A stretch of 64,000 nt of DNA from Corynebacterium ciconiae DSM 44920. GTDB lineage: Bacteria; Actinomycetota; Actinomycetes; Mycobacteriales; Mycobacteriaceae. The position numbers and the translations under genes were made by a program. Shown here one piece after another: positions 17,694 through 26,539 of the stretch. The notes beneath the pieces were generated by a model. It was not told the origin of the DNA. It worked only from the letters and a program-made list of their open reading frames with translations, and made no database searches. Position 1 is the stretch's first letter; the number at the start of each line of letters is the position of its first letter. Location: NCBI RefSeq assembly GCF_030440575.1, contig NZ_CP047189.1, positions 2,170,001 through 2,234,000 on the forward strand, given 5' to 3'.

Positions 17694-18533
17694 ATGTTGA
17701 ACAGCCCCTACCAAAGCCTGACACTGCCCAAAGCCCCTCGGCGTAACGATCCTCAGATCATCACCGCTGAGGTGGCGAGCCGCGAGTGGATCGCCCCGCG
17801 ACTACTCAGGATCACGCTGGCGGCCGAGGAGTTCCACCATTTTCGCCTCACAGGGCCCGATGAGTACTTCGGACTTTTCATGCCCCCACCGGGCACCAAC
17901 TACGAACCGCTCGAGCCCTATAACGGAGGTAATATTCGCCAGCACACCTGCTACCTACCTGAGGAGCAGCGACCAGCGCTGCGGTGGTACACCGTTAGGA
18001 AGCTCGACCCCACCGCTGGGACCATCACCGTCGACATCGCCACCCACGGCGTTACCGACCCCAACACCGAAGGCATCGGCCCCGGACTGCGCTGGGCGTT
18101 GAGCGTTCAGCCCGGCGCGGCAGTCGGATACTTTAGCGCCCAAGGGCTGTGGTGTCACGCCCATCCCGAGCAATTGCTCATCGGCGATGCATCCTCCACA
18201 CCTTCGATTCTCGCGATCCTTGAGTTTCTTGAGTACACAGCGCCAGAAAGCTTGGAACACGTCTCGGTGCTCGTGCTCACGGAAGACCCCGATGATCTAG
18301 AGCCAGGGTTGGTGGAACGATGGAGCGCACAACTGCAGTCGTGCCGCGTACAGTACGGCTCCTCGGTAGAGCCCACCCCACTACTCGAGGCCTACCACCC
18401 TGGCTACGTGTGGGGCTGTGGCGAGCAATCACTCAGTCGAGCGGTCAAACGCCATGCCTCAGAAAAATGGGGGCTTCCAGCACACAACATTCGCTGGAGC
18501 CCCTATTGGATCTACGGTTCGCCTAGGCCCTAA
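17694..18533 (+). CDS. siderophore-interacting protein (FAD-dependent ferric reductase)
   Basis: A 279-residue SIP/ViuB-family flavoprotein. The FAD domain is at about 20-150 with RLLRITLAAEEF and RWYTVRKLDP (the R-x-Y-T/S-V-R FAD signature); the NAD(P)H-binding C-terminal domain has LIGDASSTPSILAILEFL and ends VKRHASEKWGLP. Such proteins reduce Fe(III)-siderophores inside the cell to release iron. The ATG at 17694 follows an AAGGAAAGGA ribosome site. It converges on the lipoprotein gene (stops four bases apart) and, with the DtxR-like box upstream, belongs to the iron uptake cluster. Confidence 0.92.
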   Translation: MLNSPYQSLTLPKAPRRNDPQIITAEVASREWIAPRLLRITLAAEEFHHFRLTGPDEYFGLFMPPPGTNYEPLEPYNGGNIRQHTCYLPEEQRPALRWYTVRKLDPTAGTITVDIATHGVTDPNTEGIGPGLRWALSVQPGAAVGYFSAQGLWCHAHPEQLLIGDASSTPSILAILEFLEYTAPESLEHVSVLVLTEDPDDLEPGLVERWSAQLQSCRVQYGSSVEPTPLLEAYHPGYVWGCGEQSLSRAVKRHASEKWGLPAHNIRWSPYWIYGSPRP

Positions 18534-19546
18534 ACCTTGGAAATGGCCTCGTCAATCAGTTTCTTGTAGCGATCAAGCATCCATGGCACGCTCAATGGGT
18601 TAATCATCGACGATGCTGTGACAAGCGACTGGTCAGTGGGTGCCACCTCGGATCCGCGTTCAATGGCGGGGATCCGAGAATAGGCTGGGTCTTCATGCAT
18701 CTGGGTCCGATTCTCCTCATCTCGATAGAATGTGAAAATTAGATCGGAGCCGTCTAGCTTGTCCAAGTTTTCAGGACTCAGCGGTGCAGAATCGGTGCCC
18801 TCGACGATATCTTTCTCTAGCTCCTCCACTACGGGATCCACGGCCAAACCAAGCTTCCTCACCACGGCCACACGCTGCTCGTCAGGCATAAAGACGCCTA
18901 GAGCCTCAGGCCCGGTGTTGTAGATGAAGCTGAAGGTAGTGTCCTTGTAATTCGGCTCCTCGGCCGCCGCAAATTCGTCGTTGATCTCCTTGATGAGTTC
19001 GTCCGAACGATCTTTCTCCCCCAGGGCGGTGGCAACGGTGGCAATTTGCTGCTCCCACGTGATTGTCCACGGTTCCTCGGGGTAAGCAACCGTGGGGGCG
19101 ATCGCACTGAGCTGATCGTATTGGTCTTGGGTAATACCGGACCACGGCGCCAAGATCAGATCGGGCTCGAAACCCAATACCTCTTCGGCGGAGAGCTCCT
19201 CGCCACCCTGGAAGAGCTGAGGCAGTTCGCCCTCCATATCGTCGACGGCCTCCTTCACCCACGGCAGGTAGCCAGATTCATCAGCACCCCACGCGTACTC
19301 CTCCACGGCAACGGGTACAACACCCAAAGCGATAGCGGTTTCGGCCGACCCCTGGCCGAGAGTGACAACGCGCTCAGGTTTGGTGTCGATCTCAGCGGTC
19401 CCAAGAGCGTGCTCAATGGTGATGGTCTCGAAATCGGAGTCTTTGGCGGTCGAAGTGTCACCGCCATCGCTGCTGCAGCCGGTCACGCCAATCGCCGTAG
19501 CGACAACGACAGCGACAGCGCGTTTTGCAAGGGAAAAGTTCAGCAT
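18530..19546 (-). CDS. iron-siderophore ABC transporter substrate-binding lipoprotein
   Basis: A 338-residue periplasmic-binding-type lipoprotein. The signal sequence MLNFSLAKRAVAVVVATAIG ends in lipobox VTGC, with the Cys as lipid anchor. The mature part shows the FecB/FepB pattern: TIEHALGTAEI, PERVVTLGQGSAETAIALG, and EEVLGFEPDLILAP. Start at ATG 19546 (GAAAGGG upstream) gives a proper signal peptide; the ORF upstream to 19579 would not. It diverges from the permease genes with a DtxR-like site between, and so is the capture component for the 19.6-22.5 kb transporter. The siderophore is unknown. Confidence 0.93.
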   Translation of the reverse strand: MLNFSLAKRAVAVVVATAIGVTGCSSDGGDTSTAKDSDFETITIEHALGTAEIDTKPERVVTLGQGSAETAIALGVVPVAVEEYAWGADESGYLPWVKEAVDDMEGELPQLFQGGEELSAEEVLGFEPDLILAPWSGITQDQYDQLSAIAPTVAYPEEPWTITWEQQIATVATALGEKDRSDELIKEINDEFAAAEEPNYKDTTFSFIYNTGPEALGVFMPDEQRVAVVRKLGLAVDPVVEELEKDIVEGTDSAPLSPENLDKLDGSDLIFTFYRDEENRTQMHEDPAYSRIPAIERGSEVAPTDQSLVTASSMINPLSVPWMLDRYKKLIDEAISKV

Positions 19547-19568
19547 GGTGCCCTTTCTCACTAGGTTT

Positions 19569-19587
19569 CTAGGTAACACTAACTAAC
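19569..19587. promoter_or_regulatory. DtxR/IdeR-like iron box between binding protein and permease genes
   Basis: CTAGGTAACACTAACTAAC matches the DtxR consensus at 12 of 19 positions by hand count, with AGGT and ACTAAC arms retained. It lies 23-41 bases before the lipoprotein ATG and 75-93 bases before the permease start, so could govern both directions. Weaker than the 17658 site. Confidence 0.5.
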
Positions 19588-19661
19588 CCCAGCCTTTCCT
19601 ACAATTGGGTGTGTTACTATCGCGGCGTTCCCGATTTCCTCGAATCTGCCCAGTGAGGATC

Positions 19662-20675
19662 ATGTCCCTACACCGTCGCCGCCTCTACGGCCTGCTCCTA
19701 TTGATCATCATCGTGGTACTCGGGGTCCTTTCCAGCTTGCTATTGGGGGCCCGCGACATACCCCTCGGCACAGCTGTCCGAGCCCTCCCCCACATAGGGG
19801 ATGACCATATCGTTGATCGGGACATACACGTCATTGCCCACTTGCGCTATCCACGCACACTTCTTGCCTTGCTCGTCGGCGCGGCGTTGGGTGTTGCTGG
19901 GGCACTCATCCAAGGGCATACGCGCAATCCGCTAGCAGACCCGAGTCTGCTCGGGATTTCCTCAGGCGCCGCCCTAGCCGTAGTCACAGGATTTTCCTTC
20001 TTTGGACTATCCAGTATTACCTCGACCTCATTGTTGGCATTTGGCGGGGCGATTGCGTCCACAATCGTGGTATTTGGTCTTGCCACCTCCGGTAAGGGCC
20101 GGATGAATCCCCTCACTCTCATTCTCTCTGGTGCCGCGCTCAGCGCTGTCCTGTACTCATTCACGAGCGCCCTTGTTCTCACCGATGAACAGAACCTTAA
20201 CCTCATGCGTTTTTGGACGGTTGGTTCCGTAGCAGGCCGCGATCTCTCGGTATTCTATGGTGTACTGCCACTCGTACTCTTAGGGGTTATCGCAGCCCTC
20301 GCTACCGGTCCTACGCTCAACGTCCTCAACCTAGGTGAGGATGCGGCGGCAGCCTTGGGTATCAACACCTATCGGGCCCGCATCTGCGGCATGCTCCTCA
20401 TCTCTCTCCTCGCCGGCGCTGCCACCGCCGCCGCCGGCCCAATCGGTTTCTTAGGTCTAGTCGTACCTCATATTGCGCGCGCGCTGACCGGCCCAGACTA
20501 CCGTTGGTTACTGCCTTACTCAGCTCTCGCAGGTGCCGCTTTGTTGCTCGTAGCTGATGTCGTTGGCCGGCTCATCGTACGCCCCGGCGAGCTGCAGGTG
20601 GGCATTGTCCTAGCGTTTGTGGGAGCCCCGTTCTTCCTCATGCTGATGTACCGAAAGCGGGTGAACGCACTGTGA
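19662..20675 (+). CDS. FecCD-family siderophore ABC permease, first subunit
   Basis: A 337-residue integral membrane protein with about ten helices. The family motifs RYPRTLLALLVGAALGVAGA and TRNPLADPSLLGISSGAA are near the N-terminus, and the coupling helix GEDAAAALGIN plus AAGPIGFLGLVVPHIAR are in the second half. The start is taken at ATG 19662; GTG 19653 and TTG 19605 are in frame and possible. It pairs with the next permease to form the channel for Fe-siderophore import. Coupled to the next gene through a GTGA overlap. Confidence 0.92.
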   Translation: MSLHRRRLYGLLLLIIIVVLGVLSSLLLGARDIPLGTAVRALPHIGDDHIVDRDIHVIAHLRYPRTLLALLVGAALGVAGALIQGHTRNPLADPSLLGISSGAALAVVTGFSFFGLSSITSTSLLAFGGAIASTIVVFGLATSGKGRMNPLTLILSGAALSAVLYSFTSALVLTDEQNLNLMRFWTVGSVAGRDLSVFYGVLPLVLLGVIAALATGPTLNVLNLGEDAAAALGINTYRARICGMLLISLLAGAATAAAGPIGFLGLVVPHIARALTGPDYRWLLPYSALAGAALLLVADVVGRLIVRPGELQVGIVLAFVGAPFFLMLMYRKRVNAL

Positions 20676-21673
20676 GGGCACTGCGCTACGGACCCTTATC
20701 TACTGTGTGGCGCGTCAGAGCTTTCGTGGCCACCCTCGCCCTCGCAGCGGGCATCATGGTGCTTGCTGGATTGTCTGTGTCGATCGTGGGCGACTACCGG
20801 CTCAATATTCTCTCCGTGCTGGCTGGTCACGGTTCTCGCGCCGAGCAACTCGTTGTGTATCAATGGCGCCTGCCCCGAACGGCTACGGCCATAGTGGTAG
20901 GCATTGCCTTAGGGCTTTCGGGGGCACTCACTCAATCTGTCACCCGCAACCCACTGGCCAGCCCTGACATCCTTGGCATCACCAGTGGTGCCTCAGCGGC
21001 GGCGGTCACGGTGCTCACTCTCGGAGCCGCGACATGGAGCCTACCGCTGGCCGCTCTGGTTGGAGCTTGTGTGACTGCACTCGCCATTTGGGCACTTGCA
21101 TTTCGACGTTCACTCGACCCCTATAGGCTCGTGCTGTGCGGGATTATTGTGACGGCCCTGTTGCAGTCGTACATCAATTTCTTGATGATCCGCGCTGATA
21201 TCCGTGATGCAACCAGCGCCCAATTTTGGCTCACCGGTTCACTGAACGCAGCCCACTGGGGGCGAGCGCTTCCACTCTGTGTGGTGATCATTGCGCTGCT
21301 GCCGCTCATCGGCTGGATGGCGCATCAACTCAAGGCCACGTCGCTAGGAGAAGATTCGGCGGCCAGCCTAGGAGTTCGAGTCAATGCCAGCTATCTCACA
21401 TTCCTAGGTGTGGCGGTGCTCGTGGCAGCTCTCGCAGTATCGGCCGCTGGACCCATCGGGTTTGTTGCCTTTGTGGCGCCACAGCTGGCATTGCGGGTAT
21501 CAGGTGTGTCTACTCCGCCCCTGCTGGCCTCGGCACTGATGGGCGCAGCATTGGTGCTCGCTGCCGATATCACAACCCAAACTCTTCTTCCCACAGAGCT
21601 GCCTGTAGGTCTCGTGACCTCAGCACTAGGTGGCCTGTTCTTGATTTATTTGTTGAGAAAGGTCAACGCATGA
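20672..21673 (+). CDS. FecCD-family siderophore ABC permease, second subunit
   Basis: A 333-residue membrane permease paralogous to the preceding one, with RLPRTATAIVVGIALGLSGA, VTRNPLASPDILGITSGA, LGEDSAASLGVRV and AAGPIGFVAFVAPQLALRVSG. The GTG start at 20672 overlaps the previous stop by four bases and its own stop overlaps the ATPase ATG (21670), so the three genes are translationally coupled. Together the two permeases form a heterodimer of about 20 helices. Confidence 0.92.
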   Translation: MRALRYGPLSTVWRVRAFVATLALAAGIMVLAGLSVSIVGDYRLNILSVLAGHGSRAEQLVVYQWRLPRTATAIVVGIALGLSGALTQSVTRNPLASPDILGITSGASAAAVTVLTLGAATWSLPLAALVGACVTALAIWALAFRRSLDPYRLVLCGIIVTALLQSYINFLMIRADIRDATSAQFWLTGSLNAAHWGRALPLCVVIIALLPLIGWMAHQLKATSLGEDSAASLGVRVNASYLTFLGVAVLVAALAVSAAGPIGFVAFVAPQLALRVSGVSTPPLLASALMGAALVLAADITTQTLLPTELPVGLVTSALGGLFLIYLLRKVNA

Positions 21674-22461
21674 GTATGAGTGTCACCGCAAAGAATCTCA
21701 GCGTCAGCTACGACAAACGCGTGATATTAAACGATCTCAACGTGGAATTTCCCGCAGGCAAGATAACCACAATCATTGGCCCCAATGGCTGCGGAAAGTC
21801 AACCTTGTTGCGCGCTACCGCCCGCCTTATGGACGCATCGGGAACGGTAACCCTTGGAGGCCACGATATCTCTACGATGAAGCGGAAGGCGCTGGCGACA
21901 CGAATCGCGATGCTACCCCAAAGCCCTGAAGCTCCATCAGGTTTGCGCGTAGCCGACTTGGTTTCTCGTGGTCGCCACCCACACCAGCGGTGGTATAACC
22001 AGTGGTCCTCTACAGACGAAGCGGAGGTAGAGAAAGCGCTAGCACTCACCGGCTCCACCGAGTTGGCAGAACGGCAGGTAGACGAGCTCTCGGGAGGACA
22101 ACGCCAGAGAGTGTGGATCTCCATGGTGCTGGCCCAAGATACCGAGGTGCTCTTTCTTGATGAGCCCACCACCTACCTTGACTTGTCGCACTCCCTTGAG
22201 GTGCTGCGGCTGGTTCGCGGGCTGCGCGGGCGCACCGTGGTGATGGTTCTCCACGATCTCAACCTAGCGGTGCGCTACTCCGATCATCTGATAGTGATGA
22301 AAAAAGGCGCGATCGCCGCCGCGGGCGAGCCGCAGGCAGTGATCACGCCAGAACTGTTGCGCGAAGTCTTTGATCTTGACGCGCTGGTCGTTCAGGACCC
22401 GGCAACAGCGGGGCCGTTGATCGTCCCGAAAGACGATCGGCCCTCTACTCCCACTCGATAG
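21670..22461 (+). CDS. siderophore ABC transporter ATP-binding protein
   Basis: A 263-residue FepC/FhuC-type ATPase. Walker A is GPNGCGKST, the Q-loop lies in [10 protein letters not shown], the signature is LSGGQRQR, Walker B is [13 protein letters not shown] and the switch His is in VLHDLNLA. The ATG at 21670 ([15 protein letters not shown]) overlaps the permease stop (ATGA). Powers the FecCD channel from the cytosolic side. Its 3' end overlaps the guaA 3' end by 17 bases on the opposite strand, so no terminator lies between the two genes. Confidence 0.95.
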   Translation: MSMSVTAKNLSVSYDKRVILNDLNVEFPAGKITTIIGPNGCGKSTLLRATARLMDASGTVTLGGHDISTMKRKALATRIAMLPQSPEAPSGLRVADLVSRGRHPHQRWYNQWSSTDEAEVEKALALTGSTELAERQVDELSGGQRQRVWISMVLAQDTEVLFLDEPTTYLDLSHSLEVLRLVRGLRGRTVVMVLHDLNLAVRYSDHLIVMKKGAIAAAGEPQAVITPELLREVFDLDALVVQDPATAGPLIVPKDDRPSTPTR

Positions 22462-24013
22462 TTCCCGGGGGCTTGGAGGTGACATCCAAGACAACTCGGT
22501 TGACGTCCTCGACCTCGTTGGTAATGCGGGTGGAAATCTTTTCCAACACATCGAAGGGCAGTCGAGTCCAGTCGGCGGTCATGGCGTCCTCGGAGCTCAC
22601 CGGGCGCAGCACGATCGGGTGGCCATAGGTGCGGCCGTCGCCCTGCACGCCCACGGAGCGGACGTCTGCCAGCAGGACCACGGGGCACTGCCAGATCTCC
22701 TGGTCAAGCCCAGCTGCGGTGAGCTCGGTCCGAGCAATGAGATCGGCCTTGCGGAGTGTCTCGAGACGCTCCTCGGTGACCTCACCGATAATGCGGATAC
22801 CCAAACCAGGACCGGGGAAGGGCTGGCGGCCCACGATCTCCTCGGGCAGACCCAGCTCGCGACCCACTGCGCGAACCTCGTCCTTAAACAGCAGCCGTAG
22901 CGGTTCGACAAGCTCGAACTCGACATCGTCCGGCAGACCGCCCACATTGTGGTGGCTCTTAATATTCGCGGTACCCGAACCACCGCCGGATTCCACCACG
23001 TCTGGGTACAGGGTGCCCTGCACGAGGTAGTCCACGCTGGATCCCTCGGGAGCATCCTCCAGCACACCAGCAACGGCACGCTCGAAGGAACGGATGAACT
23101 CGTGGCCAATGGCCTTACGCTTCTCCTCCGGATCGCTCACACCCTTCAGCTTGGCGAGGAAGGCATCGGCCTCGTGTGCCGTCACAAGCTTCGCGCCAGT
23201 GGCCGCCACGAAGTCCTGCTCCACCTGCTCGCGCTCACCGGCACGCAACAGGCCATGATCCACGAATACACAGGTGAGGCGATCCCCAATGGCTCGCTGC
23301 ACGAGAGCGGCTGCCACGGCGGAATCCACACCACCCGACAGGCCGCAGATGGCGCGGCCGTGCTCGCCCACTTGGGAGCGGACGGCGTCGACAAGCTCGG
23401 TGGCGATATTCGCGGCGGTCCAATTCTGCTCCAGCCCGGCGATCTCCGTAAGGAAACGGGTGAGCACCTCCTGGCCATGCGGAGAATGCATGACCTCGGG
23501 GTGGTACTGCACGCCCGCCATGCGCTTATCGACGTTCTCAAATGCAGCAACCGGCGCACCAGCCGTGGTGGCGGTGACATCGAAGCCCTCGGGGGCCTGA
23601 GTCACGGCATCGCCATGGCTCATCCACACCTTGTGGGTGGAGTCGAGCCCGGCGTGAAGCACGCCCTCGGTAGCGGTGAGATCGGTGCGGCCATATTCGC
23701 GGGCGCCAGTGGCGGCCACAGTGCCGCCCAGGCTAGCGGTCATGTATTGGAAGCCATAGCAAATGCCGAAGATCGGCAGGCCAAGCTCGAAAATATCGGA
23801 ATCAAGGCGCGGCGCCCCCTCGGCGTACACCGAGGATGGACCACCGGAGAGGATCAGCGCGGCGGGATTCTTCGCCTTGATCTCTTCAGCGGTCGCGGTG
23901 TGGGGCACCACCTCTGAATAAATATTCGCCTCGCGCACACGGCGCGCAATTAACTGGGCATACTGGGCGCCGAAATCGACGACCACAACGGGATGAGAAT
24001 TCACTTGCGTCAC
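22445..24013 (-). CDS. guaA: GMP synthase (glutamine-hydrolysing)
   Basis: A 522-residue fused GMP synthetase converting XMP to GMP. The N-terminal class I glutaminase domain has catalytic Cys in GICYGFQYM and the His/Glu pair in YHPEVMHS. The ATP-pyrophosphatase PP-loop is [10 protein letters not shown], and the C-terminal dimerisation domain ends [16 protein letters not shown]. Length matches the family. It completes the purine theme of the window (purFM and purSQL) but is transcribed alone; the cupin gene is next downstream of its start, on the same strand but upstream. Confidence 0.98.
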   Translation of the reverse strand: MTQVNSHPVVVVDFGAQYAQLIARRVREANIYSEVVPHTATAEEIKAKNPAALILSGGPSSVYAEGAPRLDSDIFELGLPIFGICYGFQYMTASLGGTVAATGAREYGRTDLTATEGVLHAGLDSTHKVWMSHGDAVTQAPEGFDVTATTAGAPVAAFENVDKRMAGVQYHPEVMHSPHGQEVLTRFLTEIAGLEQNWTAANIATELVDAVRSQVGEHGRAICGLSGGVDSAVAAALVQRAIGDRLTCVFVDHGLLRAGEREQVEQDFVAATGAKLVTAHEADAFLAKLKGVSDPEEKRKAIGHEFIRSFERAVAGVLEDAPEGSSVDYLVQGTLYPDVVESGGGSGTANIKSHHNVGGLPDDVEFELVEPLRLLFKDEVRAVGRELGLPEEIVGRQPFPGPGLGIRIIGEVTEERLETLRKADLIARTELTAAGLDQEIWQCPVVLLADVRSVGVQGDGRTYGHPIVLRPVSSEDAMTADWTRLPFDVLEKISTRITNEVEDVNRVVLDVTSKPPGTIEWE

Positions 24014-24036
24014 AAATGCTTAGCCTAGCAGCCTCC

Positions 24037-24351
24037 CTAGGCGCCACCGACGTCCACCATCACCAAGCTCATGTGCGAGGCTTCGAGGGCCTCGAGGGCG
24101 TGGCGCTCATTGGGTGCAAGATAGATGACATCGCCCGGGTGCATCTCGTGGGGCTCGCCGGCGACGGTGACGTTCAGTCGGCCGTCGATGAGCTGCACCA
24201 CCACGGCCCGTGGGGAGGAGTGCTCGGCGAGGGTGTCGCCGGCATTGAAGCTAAAGATGACGGTGCGCAGGTGCTCGTTGTTGACGAGGACCTTCGAGGT
24301 GGCTGCGGGGAAATCGTTCAGCACGCCAAGCGCGACGGTGGAGGAATCCAT
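24037..24351 (-). CDS. small cupin-domain protein
   Basis: A 104-residue single-domain cupin. The barrel shows the two motifs in degenerate form: GDTLAEHSSPRAVVVQLIDG (His present, one Glu missing) and HEMHPGDVIYLAPNERHALEA (second motif with G-D and terminal His). Metal binding is therefore possible but not certain. Such proteins often bind sugars or small regulators. It lies between the PanC-like gene and guaA on the same strand with short gaps (about 23 bases before guaA). Function unknown. Confidence 0.78.
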   Translation of the reverse strand: MDSSTVALGVLNDFPAATSKVLVNNEHLRTVIFSFNAGDTLAEHSSPRAVVVQLIDGRLNVTVAGEPHEMHPGDVIYLAPNERHALEALEASHMSLVMVDVGGA

Positions 24352-24383
24352 GCTTAACTCCTAGGTAGGGTACGCACGGTATT

Positions 24384-25178
24384 TTACACGCCATTTTCCG
24401 TGTTTAAGTTTTTGAAGCCGATGCCCACCGGCACACCGACATTGTCGATCACCCGCACGCCGTCGATCGTGGCGGCCACGAGCAGGCGGGCATCACCGCG
24501 CTCAGGAGGGGGACCGAAGGTGCGGGCATCACGCAACTCGACATACTCCACATCCACCCCATCATCGGCACCGAGGAGCTCACGAGCGGTAGCAAGCACG
24601 GCCTCGGCGCCTTCTTCGGCGCGGTGGGTAGCGGCAAGCAACGCGGCAGAGAGCACCATGGCCCGCTCGAGCTGCTCGGGACCAAGATCGGCGAGGGCTG
24701 GCTGCAAGGCCACACCCGAGGCCGAGCGCGTCGGCGGAACACCACGCACCGAAGCGGTGAAACCATACTCGGAAATCAGCCTCTGCGTGAGCAGCAGAAA
24801 CTCATAATCGCGCTCGCTGAGCACCACCACATGGGGATTCACCAGCACCAGCAGCCTCAGCATCAGCGATGCACGCTCTTCCAGCTGCTCGAGCCCCGCA
24901 GAATCGAGGGCCAGCGTGATCCGCGGTGCGTCCAGCCCAGGCACGCTGGCATCCACCCCCAACTCGCGGGCGTGCTCCTCGGAACACTCCCCCACGAGCA
25001 CCACGACAGCACGGGGAACGCTCCTTGCGGCGCGAACAAGCGCAACATGCTGCGGCGCCCACGGCTCGGCGAGCGGCACAAGCACCACGGGGCGGCCCGT
25101 TTTACGCATGGCGGAGGCAAAGGTGCGCAGCAGATCAGGGGAATCAATCACCCGGGCCGCGCCAGGTTCGAAAGCCAT
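24384..25178 (-). CDS. degenerate pantoate--beta-alanine ligase (PanC) homologue
   Basis: A 264-residue protein with the PanC order of landmarks: LVPLAEPWAPQHVALVRAAR in place of the usual TMGALHEGHLSLV, SERDYEFLLLTQRLISEYGF for the FGEKDYQQL block, PPTRSASGVALQPAL for the R-x-x-x-GLALSSRN block, DVEYVELRD, and RLLVAATIDGVRVIDN. The HxGH ATP motif and the LSSRN motif are both lost, so catalysis by the standard route looks unlikely. It sits where panC-like genes sit in Corynebacteriales (after folK-DUF3180). It overlaps the start region of the coiled-coil protein by one base. Possible roles are structural or regulatory, with a true panC elsewhere. Confidence 0.65.
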   Translation of the reverse strand: MAFEPGAARVIDSPDLLRTFASAMRKTGRPVVLVPLAEPWAPQHVALVRAARSVPRAVVVLVGECSEEHARELGVDASVPGLDAPRITLALDSAGLEQLEERASLMLRLLVLVNPHVVVLSERDYEFLLLTQRLISEYGFTASVRGVPPTRSASGVALQPALADLGPEQLERAMVLSAALLAATHRAEEGAEAVLATARELLGADDGVDVEYVELRDARTFGPPPERGDARLLVAATIDGVRVIDNVGVPVGIGFKNLNTENGV

Positions 25179-26020
25179 TATTTGTTGAAGTTCTTCAGCA
25201 GATCAGCAACCGAGACCGACCCAGCGCGCTCATCAGCACGGCGGCGCCCGTGGTGGGAAGGCTCGGGCTCAGGCTCGGGCTCCGGTTCCCACAGCGGCTC
25301 GGGCTCAGGCTCGGGCTCCGGTTCCCACAGCGGCTCGGGCTCAGGCTCGGGCTCCGGTTCCCACAGCGGCTCGGGCTCAGGCTCGGGCTCCGGTTCCCAC
25401 AGCGGCTCGGGCTCAGGCTCGGGCTCCGGTTCCCACAGCGGCTCGGGAATGTCTTCGACGCGGTTGAACACGGTGGTTTCCGCATCGAAGGGAAGGGGGC
25501 TGCTCGGCGGCTCCGGCCGCTCGTCCTCGAGGGAGCTGGTGGCTTCTTCGATCTCGTGGATGCGCTCGGCGGCGGCGCTGAGGGTCTTCGGCTCGTAGTA
25601 GATTTGCCCAGTCAGCTGCTCCAGCTGCTCCCGCAGGATCTCGAGCTGCTCACGCACGGCGGCGATATTGTCGTCATGTTCCTCGCGCAAGGCCTCGAGA
25701 TAGTCTTGCTCGATCTCCAGCTGCTCCGAGCGGTGATCGGCGCGCTCGCGCTCCAGCTTCTCCTCGTACAGGTCGCGCTGGGCATTCAACGCCGCATTCG
25801 CCTCCTCCACTTGGTTGCGGTAGCGGAAGACGAGGAAGAAGCCCAGCACCGCGGCCCACAGGGCGGCGAGCACGGCGAGCTTCATCATGGCGTCATTGTT
25901 CATGAATAACATGAGCAAGCTGGCGGCAAGTGCCAGCACCACCAGCACGATCAGCGCGATCTGGCCTTTGTCGCTTTGCTCGGCGTGCTGCTGTTCTTCA
26001 CGAGGGGTGGGGGAGCTCAT
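25178..26020 (-). CDS. DUF6779-like membrane coiled-coil protein with EP-rich repeat tail
   Basis: A 280-residue protein. Two hydrophobic helices lie at about 20-40 and 45-65 ([19 protein letters not shown], then [18 protein letters not shown]), followed by a coiled coil at about 68-145 ([20 protein letters not shown] onward), a linker, and a tail of five repeats of 12 residues built on [12 protein letters not shown]. The very end is basic ([11 protein letters not shown]) then [11 protein letters not shown]. This architecture fits the DUF6779 family of corynebacterial proteins beside the folate cluster. Function unknown; the helices suggest membrane anchoring with the long coil in the cytosol. 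The repeat number probably varies between strains. Confidence 0.75.
   Translation of the reverse strand: MSSPTPREEQQHAEQSDKGQIALIVLVVLALAASLLMLFMNNDAMMKLAVLAALWAAVLGFFLVFRYRNQVEEANAALNAQRDLYEEKLERERADHRSEQLEIEQDYLEALREEHDDNIAAVREQLEILREQLEQLTGQIYYEPKTLSAAAERIHEIEEATSSLEDERPEPPSSPLPFDAETTVFNRVEDIPEPLWEPEPEPEPEPLWEPEPEPEPEPLWEPEPEPEPEPLWEPEPEPEPEPLWEPEPEPEPEPSHHGRRRADERAGSVSVADLLKNFNK
25258..25449. repeat. five near-perfect 36-bp tandem repeats inside the DUF6779-like gene
   Basis: The element GGTTCCCACAGCGGCTCGGG recurs at 25284, 25320, 25356, 25392 and 25428, exactly 36 bases apart, with almost no changes in the intervening GGCTCAGGCTCGGGCTCC. It encodes ([12 protein letters not shown])n in frame. 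Near identity implies recent slippage or homogenisation, so copy number is probably strain-variable. Confidence 0.92.
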
Positions 26021-26074
26021 GAGTCCTTAATCTACCTAAAACTGCCCCGTAGTGGGCTGAGCCCGCGCGGCACG

Positions 26075-26539
26075 TCAGGCCGGTTCCCCATCCGGCGGCG
26101 GTGGCAAGGTGCATCCGCGCTCCAGATATATTCCTGCCGCGGCCAAGGCCACACCGGCTGCCGCGGAGATCACCACGCCCGGAAGATCATTCTGGGCGGC
26201 GGCCAAGGAGGAAGCCTTCGGCAATACAAAGGTGGCCATGCCCACATACCAGCCGCCCACGATCGCCCCAGTCCACGCCGATGCTTTCGCCACCACCAGC
26301 CACAGGGCCGCGGTGGTGGGATTGAGCTGGGAGCGATCCATGCCGATGTTGTTGTGATCGAGATTCTCTCGCACTCTCCTCCCCCAGATCACACAAACCA
26401 GCGCCATCACCCAGAGCGTGACGGAGGCAGTGGCCGAGACTGTCACCAAGGAACCATAGCGTCCCCACGTGAGGATCACGCCAACCAGAGCGCTAAAGCC
26501 CCCGGCGGCAAGAAGCCACGAGACAGGTGTGCGTTTCAT
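26075..26539 (-). CDS. DUF3180 family membrane protein
   Basis: A 154-residue protein with four predicted helices in two pairs: one pair near residues 5-60 (VSWLLAAGGFSALVGVILTW) and another near 78-135 (TAALWLVVAKASAWTGAIVGG, VVISAAAGVALAAAGIYLERG). DUF3180 genes follow folK in Actinobacteria, as here. The ATG at 26539 overlaps the folK stop (ATGA), so it is coupled to the folate operon. Function unknown. The longer ORF to 27013 in this frame overlaps folK and is a shadow. Confidence 0.85.
   Translation of the reverse strand: MKRTPVSWLLAAGGFSALVGVILTWGRYGSLVTVSATASVTLWVMALVCVIWGRRVRENLDHNNIGMDRSQLNPTTAALWLVVAKASAWTGAIVGGWYVGMATFVLPKASSLAAAQNDLPGVVISAAAGVALAAAGIYLERGCTLPPPPDGEPA

Noticed and set aside
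25258..25449. CRISPR-like array
   Set aside because: The repeats are in frame, contiguous with no unique spacers, and encode part of a protein.
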